A stretch of DNA of 64,000 bases from an uncultured Carboxylicivirga sp. (GTDB taxonomy: Bacteria; Bacteroidota; Bacteroidia; Bacteroidales; Marinilabiliaceae). The stretch lies in NCBI RefSeq assembly GCF_963668385.1, contig NZ_OY764327.1:992001-1056000 (forward strand), written 5' to 3'. The translations under genes and the position numbers were made by a program. Under the pieces are notes generated by a model. It was given only the letters and a program-made list of their open reading frames with translations, was not told the origin of the DNA and ran no database searches. Positions 17,618 through 25,863 of the stretch are shown here, one piece after another (within the stretch, counting starts at the first letter, position 1; each line of letters starts with the position of its first letter).

Positions 17618-18259
17618 TTACTCAACCTCTTTCGACAATACATCAACCAAAACAAAGCGTTTGGAATACGGAGTGGCAGTAACGATTTTTTTAACCTTTA
17701 ACAGGTATTGATACCCCGGTTCATATTCGAAACCCTCAATATTAACAATAGCCATCCACGAATCAGATCCCTCTTGTATGGCACGCATGGCATCATAAAC
17801 AACCGGAGAACCATCTTCGTTTACCGGCGTAGGGAAACAGGGAATAAATGGGATGGTTTGAGCTGCAACTCCCAAATTAAATTCCTCTTCGCTGTTTTGA
17901 GTAATTACTTTGGTTTTTGACACTAACTCGTTAAGAATATACTTGATACTGCTAACATCGGCAGGTGGGTTTGCCATTTTTACCTTGGTGGCTAAAAAAG
18001 TATATCGATAACCCCGCTGGTATTCAAAATCCAATCCCTCGACTATAATATCGGTAAGTTGATGAATGTGCACTCCCTCATCGTCGGAGAACAACAAAGG
18101 CTCGGTAAGGTACTGACTCATTAAAGCTGCACCAAAACCGGTATCTTCATATATGGTAAAAGTAACTTCCTGTGTTTGATCTTTATCATCATCCTTGTCG
18201 CAGGCTGTTAAAAGCAGACAAATAGATGCAAATGCCAATAATACTCTTATTCCTTTCAT
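17618..18259 (-). CDS. Lipoprotein with two DUF4377-like modules
   Basis: 213 residues. Lipobox LLTAC, with Cys at about residue 20, followed by an acidic DKDDDKDQ linker. Two similar modules follow: IIVEGLDFEYQRGYRYTFLAT (about residues 70-90) and NIEGFEYEPGYQYLLKVKK (about 170-190), each followed by a short strand ending in LVSK or LSK. This is the DUF4377 pattern, found in heat-shock-protein HslJ-type or hypothetical lipoproteins. The function is unknown. It follows the next lipoprotein gene after only 4 bp, so the two form an operon. Confidence 0.72.
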   Translation of the reverse strand: MKGIRVLLAFASICLLLTACDKDDDKDQTQEVTFTIYEDTGFGAALMSQYLTEPLLFSDDEGVHIHQLTDIIVEGLDFEYQRGYRYTFLATKVKMANPPADVSSIKYILNELVSKTKVITQNSEEEFNLGVAAQTIPFIPCFPTPVNEDGSPVVYDAMRAIQEGSDSWMAIVNIEGFEYEPGYQYLLKVKKIVTATPYSKRFVLVDVLSKEVE

Positions 18260-18263
18260 ACCT

Positions 18264-18830
18264 TTATTCGTTTGGAATTTGCACCTGAGTTTGCGTTTTT
18301 GACTTTACAATCGTTACATAATCGGGCGTAAGCTTATCGGACAATGTACCATCGGAATAAACTAATGTTTGATTGTAATACACCTCATGGATAGTAACAC
18401 AATATTGGGCACCTATACACTCAGCAGAATAGCTGGTAACGGTTGTAATGCTATCTGTATCAAAATTATTAAACCCTATAAATGATTTTGCTTCAGTTTT
18501 AGGAACCATTCCATAAATAACAGTGCTCCACATGTTTTTATCCAGGTCTGCATTATACCAAACCTCATTGGCATTTCCGTTATAATAAAACTTGTTTTGA
18601 TACTCTAAAACCTCTTGCCTGTCAATTTCTGATGGATCAATCGAAAAGATAGCAGGAAAAGTTTCGGATTGATCCAAATCAATCAGACTATTACCGTTCT
18701 CTGTAATAAATACATAATCAACAGGACACCCGGTAGCAAACGGAGATTTTTCAAGAGCAGGATTTTCGTTTTCTTTATTACAAGCCATCAGGCTTAAAAA
18801 GATAAATAACGCAATGGTTAGATTTTTCAT
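18264..18830 (-). CDS. Hypothetical lipoprotein
   Basis: About 188 residues from the chosen start at MKNLTIALF; an upstream start at 18839 would add MYM. Lipobox LSLMAC is followed by an Asn/Glu-rich linker. The mature part has a Tyr/Asn-rich region and a Cys pair in ECIGAQYC. No family is recognised. It is the first gene of a two-lipoprotein operon with the DUF4377-like gene, so both may act at the same envelope site. Confidence 0.72.
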   Translation of the reverse strand: MKNLTIALFIFLSLMACNKENENPALEKSPFATGCPVDYVFITENGNSLIDLDQSETFPAIFSIDPSEIDRQEVLEYQNKFYYNGNANEVWYNADLDKNMWSTVIYGMVPKTEAKSFIGFNNFDTDSITTVTSYSAECIGAQYCVTIHEVYYNQTLVYSDGTLSDKLTPDYVTIVKSKTQTQVQIPNE

Positions 18831-18920
18831 CATATACAATTTGTGGTTTGTACTGATGAAGATGCATTTACAAAACCCGGGTTGCGTTACTTTGCTAAAT
18901 AAGCCTTTTTAATTATTTAG

Positions 18921-20141
18921 TTACCGAAAAAAGGGCTCCTTTACCAGATGAAGCATACGAATATCTTCACCTTCCTTCAACCTAATAGCAATGGTATCGC
19001 TGGTAAATTTGGTGTACCGATACTTACAATACAAATCGTATTGGGTTAATGGCATATTATTAATGGCAACAACCTCGGTATTCATTTTTAAATCGGCCCG
19101 CGTGGCTGGTGTATTCTCAGTTATTAAAGTAATCTCTGCTTTATTTTGTTGTTTGTTGTAATCGAGCGAAAATCCGCTTGTTTTACCTATAAAATCAGGA
19201 TTTGCAACAATTGGTTCCAAAATCAGCTTTTTATCAGTCCAACTGATGGTGGTTCGATACTTTTCGAAAAATCCTAATCCCAACAAATTTAAACTTTTGG
19301 TAGCTGCACGCACTGTTACATTGGTTACCGCAAAATCTGAATTTTCGAAAAGTAAACTATCAGCTTTATAATATTTATGAGTTATTAATGAATCAACTTT
19401 TCCTAATCCTCTGCTTGCCTGCCCCAATATACTTTTACTTTTATAATGCACCGAGTCTTTCAGTATATCCGCTTCTTTTAAACAAAGGGTACTGTTACTT
19501 CCCAAATCAACTAATACACCTTTCTTTGGTTTGTTATCACCTAACTGAATATTAACATTTAAATGATGACTATATGTATTCTCATTTAAGGGGATTTCAA
19601 TCCTATTCTCGTTCAGATGAAGGTTTGCCAATTGATTTGCCACAATAATTACTTGTTTATCAAAATCGATTTGCCACACAAAATGATACATTACCCCATT
19701 GCCTATTATACCACAAATATCTTCCTGACATTCAAAATCGAAGTCCATTTGTTTGGCATTAATATCTTGTATCTCTATGTTGCCAAACTTTACCGACTCA
19801 ATCTTCTTTATTCTGTTCAAAAACCAACCTTCGTCTGCCCCCCTGCCAGGCGAATAACCATTATTTTTAAGATCTAACTCTTTTGCAAACCGACTAAATA
19901 TAAAATTTGATGATCCATTATCAACAATGAACGGATAAGTTTGATCGCCATTAACTTTTACATCTATTAATATATGACCTGAGCAACTATATCTGAAAGG
20001 TATGGTGTCGGTAACAAACTCAGTCATTACCTCACCACTATTTAATTTACTAAAAGGGAAAGAAAAGTTGATAATAAAATAGCCTACAGTTATAGCAAAA
20101 AGAACAAACAGTATGCTAAGAGAAATAAAAAGCTTTTTCAT
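18921..20141 (-). CDS. Membrane-anchored retropepsin-like protein with PDZ domain
   Basis: 406 residues. An N-terminal hydrophobic segment (residues 4-28) anchors it or acts as a signal. Two pepsin-like half-sites follow, FIVDNGSSNFIF near residue 71 and VLVDLGSNSTLCL near 210, and a PDZ-like domain (TPATRADLKMNTEVVAINNMPL) occupies residues about 340-400. Retropepsin-like relatives in Bacteroidota use D-T/S-G at these sites. Here the Asp is kept, but the next residue is Asn or Leu, so catalysis is uncertain. It is likely periplasmic. The gene stands 45 bp downstream of a small membrane protein gene. Confidence 0.72.
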   Translation of the reverse strand: MKKLFISLSILFVLFAITVGYFIINFSFPFSKLNSGEVMTEFVTDTIPFRYSCSGHILIDVKVNGDQTYPFIVDNGSSNFIFSRFAKELDLKNNGYSPGRGADEGWFLNRIKKIESVKFGNIEIQDINAKQMDFDFECQEDICGIIGNGVMYHFVWQIDFDKQVIIVANQLANLHLNENRIEIPLNENTYSHHLNVNIQLGDNKPKKGVLVDLGSNSTLCLKEADILKDSVHYKSKSILGQASRGLGKVDSLITHKYYKADSLLFENSDFAVTNVTVRAATKSLNLLGLGFFEKYRTTISWTDKKLILEPIVANPDFIGKTSGFSLDYNKQQNKAEITLITENTPATRADLKMNTEVVAINNMPLTQYDLYCKYRYTKFTSDTIAIRLKEGEDIRMLHLVKEPFFR

Positions 20142-20186
20142 TTGAAAGTGTGTTTAGATCGATTGCGGTTAAACTCATTTATTTGT

Positions 20187-20549
20187 TTATCGCATAAAAA
20201 ATGCCTGAACTTTTTTATTCATCACCAGCCAATAGCAAAGAGCAGATCCAATACTTAAGGCTATTAAATCGGGGATATCTATATTATGAGGGGGTACCAA
20301 TACATCAGTTAATTCAAAAATATAACCTGCCCAAATGGTGGCCCACAAAAGTTTTTTTACCGTAATCATTTTATACCAAATTTGATATCCTAAAAAAAAG
20401 ACTCCTGCCGGATATAAAACACTGGGAAATGAACCGGCCATATAATAATCGTTGATGCCATTTGAAAAGATATAGGGACGGTAAACTTTAATCAGCAAAA
20501 ATATTACCGACCATATGCATGTACTTATTGTTAATGCTCTGTACTTCAT
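20187..20549 (-). CDS. Small four-helix membrane protein of unknown function
   Basis: 120 residues with about four hydrophobic segments (near 8-22, 40-58, 66-82 and 90-108). The motif GYIFELTDVLVPPHNIDIPDLIALSIGSALCY, with acidic residues between helices, resembles VanZ-like membrane proteins, but the match is weak. It is transcribed in the same direction as the retropepsin-like gene. Confidence 0.55.
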   Translation of the reverse strand: MKYRALTISTCIWSVIFLLIKVYRPYIFSNGINDYYMAGSFPSVLYPAGVFFLGYQIWYKMITVKKLLWATIWAGYIFELTDVLVPPHNIDIPDLIALSIGSALCYWLVMNKKVQAFFMR

Positions 20550-20578
20550 TTATAATCTATTTGCTTAACAATCTAAAA

Positions 20579-20773
20579 CTAACTTAGCAGCCAGTACTTT
20601 ATAAGTAACGATGATGTGTTTGCCACAAAATGCAAAACAATGGTTAATCCTATACTTTTGGTTTTATAAAAAGCAAAGCCAAACAATGCACCAAAAATAA
20701 TAGCCAATGGCAACTGAGCCAATATTGGATGCATCAATGCAAAAAGTAAGGTAGAAAGGGCAATGGCCCACAT
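20579..20773 (-). pseudogene. CPBP intramembrane protease remnant (C-terminal part only)
   Basis: 64 codons resembling the end of a CPBP (Abi/CAAX) protease: motif 2 in LLFALMHPILAQ, then LAIIFGALFGFAFYKTKSIGLTIVLHFVAN with motif 3 (HFVAN). The N-terminal transmembrane region with motif 1 (EExxxR) is missing, and a TGA lies in frame just upstream of the first ATG. It is most likely the 3' stump of a deleted gene. Confidence 0.7.
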
Positions 20774-20843
20774 AGGACTATACTTTCACAAAACCCTTTA
20801 TTTTACTATCCCCCGGAAGTTTTTACAAGCTCACGGGGACTTT

Positions 20844-21240
20844 TTATAGTTCTCGTTTAATATTTTCATTCTCTCTGATAATTTTGACCACTTCTCTTTT
20901 AATGGTAAGGTATTCTCGCAATCTTTTTCTGATCTCTCGTATTAAATAAACCACTTCTCTTGTAATTTCTCAGTCTCAATCGGTAAAATATTAATCTCCA
21001 CAAGTAGAAATCACCAATCAATTACCTGTTAGTACCACCTTTTCAGTCGTTTTTTTTGAAATAATGAGCAATTTTATGCGTCCCATTAGTAATTTCTCAA
21101 TCTCCCTGAGTAAAATATTAAATTTATCGAGCAATATTTCACGCTCAACAAGCAATATGGCCACTCCCCTGAGCAATATTATTTGAAATAATGAGTATGG
21201 TTCACTCTCCCCTGAGTAATTTTTCGCATATCTGAGCAGA
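20844..21240 (-). pseudogene. Decayed coiled-coil gene made of 21-bp (heptad) repeats
   Basis: A 21-bp period runs through this stretch. On the plus strand TCTC recurs at 20851, 20872, 20893, 20914, 20935 and 20956 (then 20974 and 20995), and a GAGYAA-like core at 21066, 21087, 21108, 21129, 21150 and 21171. Read on the minus strand, one frame gives heptads that each start Leu-Leu (LLVEREI, LLDKFNI, LLREIEK, LLMGRIK) and, further on, heptads that each start Arg-Glu (REVVYLI, REIRKRL), ending in a stop at 20844-20846. Four stops (21018-21020, 20991-20993, 20976-20978, 20970-20972) now break this frame. The unit is too diverged to be a CRISPR, and there are no spacers. Confidence 0.65.
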
Positions 21241-21278
21241 ATGAGGGTCTATTCAATAAACTTTGTCATTCGTTATTT

Positions 21279-21346
21279 TTCTTTCTAAAATATTAGCAAC
21301 ACTTGCATACCCAAATTGGGGGTATTATTTATTGGTTTTGAATAAG
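21279..21346 (-). pseudogene. Stray copy of the 3' end of the DUF5683 gene
   Basis: These 68 bp match 22511-22578 with two mismatches. They hold the last 21 or so codons and the stop of the intact DUF5683 gene at 22517-23101 (tail SKPINN.PNLGMQVLLIF). Upstream of the match the frame soon hits a stop, so it is a fragment of a duplicated or recombined copy. Most of 20774-21658 is thus degenerate sequence without a working gene. Confidence 0.75.
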
Positions 21347-21607
21347 TATTAAGCTTGATCGGAAGTTGTAAAAAATGTAACGCTTTAAAACTAATAAAGT
21401 CCGAAACGGGGAGTTAAAATTCAGATTATATTTACCAAACGTAACATCTTTCATTTGGCTATACAAATGAGCTGTGCCTGATAAGTATCTTATTAATCTT
21501 TTAACAATTAAAAAAACAGAGCATACGATAATACCGTTGCTCAACTAAATCTTTAACAGCAAAAATTATCTGTTTTATTTAACCAATAAATTGTAGCTTT
21601 AAAAAAA

Positions 21608-21634
21608 AAGCCTTGCTGAAAAACAACAAGACTT
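21608..21634 (-). terminator. Intrinsic terminator after the fibronectin-like lipoprotein gene
   Basis: Minus-strand stem AAGTCTTGTTG / CAGCAAGGCTT (two G-U pairs), followed by a run of about nine T. It lies 25 bp past the stop of the lipoprotein gene. Confidence 0.8.
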
Positions 21635-21658
21635 AATTATAAAACTTAACAAAAGCAA

Positions 21659-22297
21659 TTATAATTCAGGATAGTAAATAACATTATCAATTGTCATTGC
21701 TTCATCTTCACCATAATATGTATATGAAAAATCAAGTGTTGAACTAATTCCATCATAATCACCCACAAAATAAGTAACTTTAATATTAGCTTCTTCACCA
21801 ATAGTTGGATTTTCAGCTACCCATTTAATTTTTTGCTCTGTACCATTATCGTCAAACGTACCTGTTCCATCAGCATTAAAAGTAAATGCTTGAGAATAAT
21901 CTGAGTAAGTGTATGTCCAGGTTCCTACTAACTCAGCAACAGCAGCTGTGGTTGTAAACTTAACACTACCTTCTCCTAGAGTTTTCTCCGCCATAGATTT
22001 AGCAATAATCTTCACCTCATACTCAGTTCCAGCTTTTAAGTCTTCAACTTCATAAGTTAAATCATCTAATATGGCAATGGATTCAATATATTCGAACTCA
22101 GCACCAGCTTCCGATAACTCAACATCATAAAAAGCAGCATCCGCTACCTCACTAAAACTAACAGTTGCTTCAAGGGTTTGAACTTCGTCAGTAGTAACAG
22201 TTATAGCCTGTGGTTTGATATCGTCACCATCATCATCACTACACGACACAAAAGAAAACGCAAATACAGTTGCCAATAAAAAATAAGTAATTTTCAT
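21659..22297 (-). CDS. Lipoprotein with fibronectin type III-like domain
   Basis: 212 residues. Lipobox FVSC with Cys at residue 19, then an acidic SDDDGDD linker. Residues about 33-117 resemble a fibronectin type III sandwich (TLEATVSFSEVADAAFYDVEL, later LKAGTEYEVKIIAKS). The C-terminal part begins LVGTWTYTYSDYSQAFTFNADGTGTF, like lipocalin-type DUFs of Bacteroidota lipoproteins. A surface or periplasmic binding role is possible; no specific function can be given. Confidence 0.75.
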   Translation of the reverse strand: MKITYFLLATVFAFSFVSCSDDDGDDIKPQAITVTTDEVQTLEATVSFSEVADAAFYDVELSEAGAEFEYIESIAILDDLTYEVEDLKAGTEYEVKIIAKSMAEKTLGEGSVKFTTTAAVAELVGTWTYTYSDYSQAFTFNADGTGTFDDNGTEQKIKWVAENPTIGEEANIKVTYFVGDYDGISSTLDFSYTYYGEDEAMTIDNVIYYPEL

Positions 22298-22516
22298 AAA
22301 ATATGTTTTTAAAATAAATATTGTACTCCTACGACTATCTCGTTATTTTGTTATGTTTATTTTAATAAAAAATTACAAATAACCTCTTATGTACTAAGTA
22401 TCAGATGTGCCCCGCGTACAAAATATCGAATAAATGGAACCAAAAAAACTTATTTAGCGTAAAGAACCCTGTTTTGTATTTTGATTCAACTATATACTAG
22501 CTACTACCATTTCTTT

Positions 22517-23101
22517 CTAAAATATTAGCAACACTTGCATACCCAAATTGGGTTTATTATTTATTGGTTTTGAATAAGGATTGAATAGAATGGTTAAATC
22601 ATCGTTAACCGAAAATTGTGAAAAATGAGCATCAACACTTGCTTCCACAATCTGAAGAACATACCAGGTTGCCATTCCTATATAACTAAGATCGCGATAA
22701 CGCTTATAATGATCAACCTTACTTTTTAAAGCATTCTCAAAATCTTTTTCGTAGTTACCATAAATATCAACATTCTGCCAACCATTGTTTACATATTTCA
22801 GGTAAGATGTATTATTAGGATCGCGAATTATAAAGTCGCGATACGCATTGCGATATTCGTGATAATGCCTGTTATTAAACCAAATAAAATATCCAAACAT
22901 TCCAATACCGGCATACACAACAGGCACTTTCCAATAGGCTTTATTGTATACCTGACCGGCTCCGGGAATGATAGCTGAATAAAGAGCAGCTTTGGAAGGA
23001 GATTGAAAGGATTCTTCTTCTTTCTTTTTTTCTTGAGAATAAGACGTTAAACTTGACAAGACAAAAGCACAAAGCATTAAAATTGGCTTTTTCAGTTTCA
23101 T
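22517..23101 (-). CDS. DUF5683 family membrane-associated protein
   Basis: 194 residues from the start at MKLKKPILML, chosen because it begins a normal signal peptide (cleaved near TSYSQ); an upstream ATG at 23131 would add ten residues. The DUF5683 core is clear: AALYSAIIPGAGQVYNKAYW, then PVVYAGIGMFGYFIWFNN, then DHYKRYRDLSYIGMATWYVL and VEASVDAHFSQF. The family is typical of Bacteroidota, often encoded near parB or dapB; the function is unknown. The last 68 bp are duplicated at 21279-21346. Confidence 0.88.
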   Translation of the reverse strand: MKLKKPILMLCAFVLSSLTSYSQEKKKEEESFQSPSKAALYSAIIPGAGQVYNKAYWKVPVVYAGIGMFGYFIWFNNRHYHEYRNAYRDFIIRDPNNTSYLKYVNNGWQNVDIYGNYEKDFENALKSKVDHYKRYRDLSYIGMATWYVLQIVEASVDAHFSQFSVNDDLTILFNPYSKPINNKPNLGMQVLLIF

Positions 23102-23432
23102 AGCAGTTAGGTTTAATTGTGTATTAGGCACTATTCTATTTAAAACAGTATACCTATGACATCTCAGGCTAGGGCCTGCACGTACTGCCTACTGAAAAGA
23201 AACGAAAGACTGAAGTAGTACTAAAGTGCAACGCTTTTGAATTGAAGAAGTCCATAGCGCAAAGTCCGAAGTCCGAAACGAGTGCTTAGTGATTAAAAGC
23301 ATTAGCGATTTACAAATACATAATCATTTTAATACTTATGTCTTGATACTCTATACTAACTACTGACCATATAATCTATGCAATAATAAGTGCAATGCTT
23401 TTGAAAGTTGATTTTTCCTAGCAGTAGTAATC
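23102..23432. other. 331-bp gene-free spacer with direct repeats
   Basis: No ORF or clear promoter is seen. The stretch holds an 18-bp direct repeat, AAGTGCAAYGCTTTTGAA, at 23224-23241 and 23388-23405 (one mismatch), a doubled AGTCCGA motif near 23264-23277, and CTTGATACT-type phrases that also occur near 15370 and 36430. Confidence 0.55.
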
Positions 23433-24836
23433 TTATTTTCGATCCATTCTATTAATTACAACATATACCAGCAAAGCACCCGCTATACCATAAATATTTG
23501 CATCTAAGCCTAATGGCAATGCAACTCCTGAAAGAATTAAAGTTAATGTAGTACAACCACCGGTAACCATAGAAGCCAAGGCTGCTATTGAACTTGTCTG
23601 TTTGGTAAACAAAGCTGCCAATACAGGTACAATCATTCCTGAAACCATAAACGAATAGGAATGTAGCATCAGATCCAGTACACTGGTCATTTTCAAGGCT
23701 AATAAAAGAGCGACCACTCCTATTAATAAGGTAAGTAATTGCGAATATCGCAAACTTTTCTTTGCCTTATGTTTCTTCAGCACATCGGTTAAAATATTAC
23801 CTGAGGCTGCCATCAAACAGCTATCTGCTGTTGACATAATTGCCGAGAAATAGGCTGATAAAACAATCCCCAAAAAACCCACTGGCAAGATGGTTTTTAG
23901 CAATACTGGTAATCCCATTTCAGCATCGAGATTGGTAAAAGTATATCCGGGTAATTGATTATTTTCAAGAGCTACACGAGCAAACATACCCAGTATTACA
24001 CCAATAGAAGCCATAATTGGATATTCGAACAAACCGGCAATAAACCAGCCTCGTTGAGCTGTTTTGGTATCTTTGGCAGCATAAATGCGCTGATATAAAG
24101 TCATTCCGATAAACCAAATAGGAATAATTGTAAACATCCAGTTTACTATCTTTTGCCAGCTAACGGCTTTCAGACTTAAAAAAGACGGTGCTAAAGTATT
24201 TTGTATGGCCTCCATCCCACCTATTTCAGTATAAGCAAAAGGAAGTCCAACCAATATCAAACCACCCATTAGTACAATCCACTGAATGGTATCGGTATAG
24301 ATAACAGCTTTTAGTCCACCCAAAACGGTATAAACCACCGCTACGGTACCCATAACTAATAATGCCTGATCGATGCTGAGAGCTGGAAAAGTAGACGATG
24401 CCAGTTTTGCTCCAGCCAATATCTGAGAACTGGTAAAACCAATATATCCAATGGCAGAAATTAATCCTGCCAGCAAAGCCACCCGCTTATCAAATACGTG
24501 CTCAAGATATTGAGGAAAGGAGAGAAATCCTTTCTCACGTGCCAGGTCCGATACTTTTGGAATAAGCAGAACTCCACTTAGCCAAGCACCTAACAAACCC
24601 GTAAAAAGCAACCAGCTTCCGGATAATCCCATAGTAAAACCAAGGCCACCCAAACCAATGGAAAAGCCACCTCCCACATCTGTTGCCACCACCGACAAAC
24701 CAATATGAAGACTACTTAATTTTCTTCCACCCACATAATAATCATCGGTAGAATTATTCTTACGCATGAAATAAAAACCTACCCCAAGCATAGCAATGAG
24801 GTAGGAACAAAAAATAAGTATATCTACAATATGCAT
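23433..24836 (-). CDS. Sodium:solute symporter (SSS family)
   Basis: 467-residue inner-membrane protein with about 13 hydrophobic segments. The N-terminus NSTDDYYVGGRKLSSLHIGLS and the next helix VVATDVGGGFSIGLGGLGF are the SSS (SLC5) signature; the core motif AYFSAIMSTADSCLMAAS lies near residue 330. It uses the sodium gradient to import a solute that the sequence does not reveal. It is the last gene of the ablA-ablB operon and starts one base after the stop of the MarC-like gene. Import of a compatible solute or of lysine would fit, but this is inference. Confidence 0.88.
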   Translation of the reverse strand: MHIVDILIFCSYLIAMLGVGFYFMRKNNSTDDYYVGGRKLSSLHIGLSVVATDVGGGFSIGLGGLGFTMGLSGSWLLFTGLLGAWLSGVLLIPKVSDLAREKGFLSFPQYLEHVFDKRVALLAGLISAIGYIGFTSSQILAGAKLASSTFPALSIDQALLVMGTVAVVYTVLGGLKAVIYTDTIQWIVLMGGLILVGLPFAYTEIGGMEAIQNTLAPSFLSLKAVSWQKIVNWMFTIIPIWFIGMTLYQRIYAAKDTKTAQRGWFIAGLFEYPIMASIGVILGMFARVALENNQLPGYTFTNLDAEMGLPVLLKTILPVGFLGIVLSAYFSAIMSTADSCLMAASGNILTDVLKKHKAKKSLRYSQLLTLLIGVVALLLALKMTSVLDLMLHSYSFMVSGMIVPVLAALFTKQTSSIAALASMVTGGCTTLTLILSGVALPLGLDANIYGIAGALLVYVVINRMDRK

Positions 24837-25451
24837 TTATCCAATTATTTTAAGCCAATAAGCTAGGCCGTCCATAATTAACTCAATGGAAACAGTACCA
24901 ATTAATAGTGCAATAACACGACCCGCAATATCGATATATTGCTCAATCAGCTCTTCTTTTTGAGCCTGAAGTTTATCGTGTAAATATTTTAACACCAAAA
25001 TAATAGAAGTACACAAAGCAACTGCCAATACAATAGCTAAAACAGCATATGGCTTGCTTAGTCGTTCTCCAATAAACACGCTATAACTAATGGTTCCCGG
25101 ACCAATAAATATGGGCATTGCAATGGCACCGGCTACATATTTCGATTCTCCTCTCAAAGATTCAATAGAAGCACTCCCCTTGAATACGAACTGTATTCCT
25201 GTTAATAAAAAAATAACTCCTCCAAATATTTGAAAAGATGCGAAACTTGCATTAAAAACAGATTTAAAAATGGTATCGCCCAGTAAGGCAAATGCACAAA
25301 ATACAATAGAACTAATTAAAGATGCTCTGATCATTACTTTAGTAAAAATTGATTTTGACTTCTTCTTTACAATATCTATTAGATAAACAATAATCAAAAA
25401 AGGATTGAGCAGTACCAATAACATAGTAACTGAACTAAATATTTGCTCCAT
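24837..25451 (-). CDS. MarC family integral membrane protein
   Basis: 204 residues with six hydrophobic segments. Family features are LLVLLNPFLIIVYLIDIV near the N-terminus, FASFQIFGGVIFLLTGIQFVF in the middle, and GAIAMPIFIGPGTISYSVF (the repeated NP/GP half-site). MarC proteins are conserved membrane proteins of uncertain transport function. It sits inside the abl operon between the HTH gene and the symporter. Confidence 0.85.
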   Translation of the reverse strand: MEQIFSSVTMLLVLLNPFLIIVYLIDIVKKKSKSIFTKVMIRASLISSIVFCAFALLGDTIFKSVFNASFASFQIFGGVIFLLTGIQFVFKGSASIESLRGESKYVAGAIAMPIFIGPGTISYSVFIGERLSKPYAVLAIVLAVALCTSIILVLKYLHDKLQAQKEELIEQYIDIAGRVIALLIGTVSIELIMDGLAYWLKIIG

Positions 25452-25465
25452 AATTTAATACTCGA

Positions 25466-25690
25466 TTATATTAGTTCTACATTTAGTTGATATTGGGAAG
25501 TTTCGTTAACATGTTTGATATATCCTTTATGAGTCAACGACAAAATAATGTCCGATCCTTTGGCTGGAGGAATACGGAGTTCCTTAAAAATATTTCCATA
25601 TCTGCATGTTCCTTTCTTTTGAAGAAACTCCAACACTTCACGCTCATTTTCAGGGATACTTGATAATTTTAATCGTTTTGTTTCACTCAT
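25466..25690 (-). CDS. Small winged-helix DNA-binding-like protein
   Basis: 74 residues. ENEREVLEFLQKKGTCRYGNIFKELRIPPAKGSDIILSLTHKGYIKHV reads as helix, helix-turn-recognition helix and wing, a compact winged-helix domain. It may regulate the abl operon or a neighbour. Its ATG overlaps the TGA of the upstream Cys-rich gene (ATGA), which indicates translational coupling. Confidence 0.65.
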   Translation of the reverse strand: MSETKRLKLSSIPENEREVLEFLQKKGTCRYGNIFKELRIPPAKGSDIILSLTHKGYIKHVNETSQYQLNVELI

Positions 25691-25860
25691 GTATTAGGTC
25701 TATTTTTATAATTTATACAATATGACTCGCAATTTCTCCAACCATTTTCGCCTCTGCAACAAAATACATTTTTATACAAGGCTAAGGTATTGGTTGATAC
25801 CTTTTCTTCTCCTTTAAACACAGGACATTCTTTAGAGTATGGGCACAGGCTTTTTGACAT
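25687..25860 (-). CDS. 57-residue Cys-rich small protein in the abl operon
   Basis: A short frame between ablB and the winged-helix gene. It begins MSKSLCPYSKECPVFKGEE and has six cysteines: a CPYSKEC pair near the N-terminus, then FCC, then RNCESYC. The pattern suggests a metal-binding (zinc or Fe-S) or disulfide fold. The start lies 3 bp after the ablB stop, and its TGA overlaps the next ATG, so it fits exactly into the gapless operon. The family is not recognised. Because it lies below common length cut-offs, it may be missed in automatic annotation. Confidence 0.7.
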   Translation of the reverse strand: MSKSLCPYSKECPVFKGEEKVSTNTLALYKNVFCCRGENGWRNCESYCINYKNRPNT

Positions 25861-25863
25861 GAT

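Noticed and set aside
20851-21240. CRISPR array
   Set aside because: The 21-bp units are contiguous and diverged, with no constant repeat and no spacers; no cas genes are present.
21329-21544. 71-codon minus-strand frame in the decayed region
   Set aside because: It overlaps the duplicated DUF5683 tail in a different frame, has no recognisable domain, and lies in sequence full of gene remnants.
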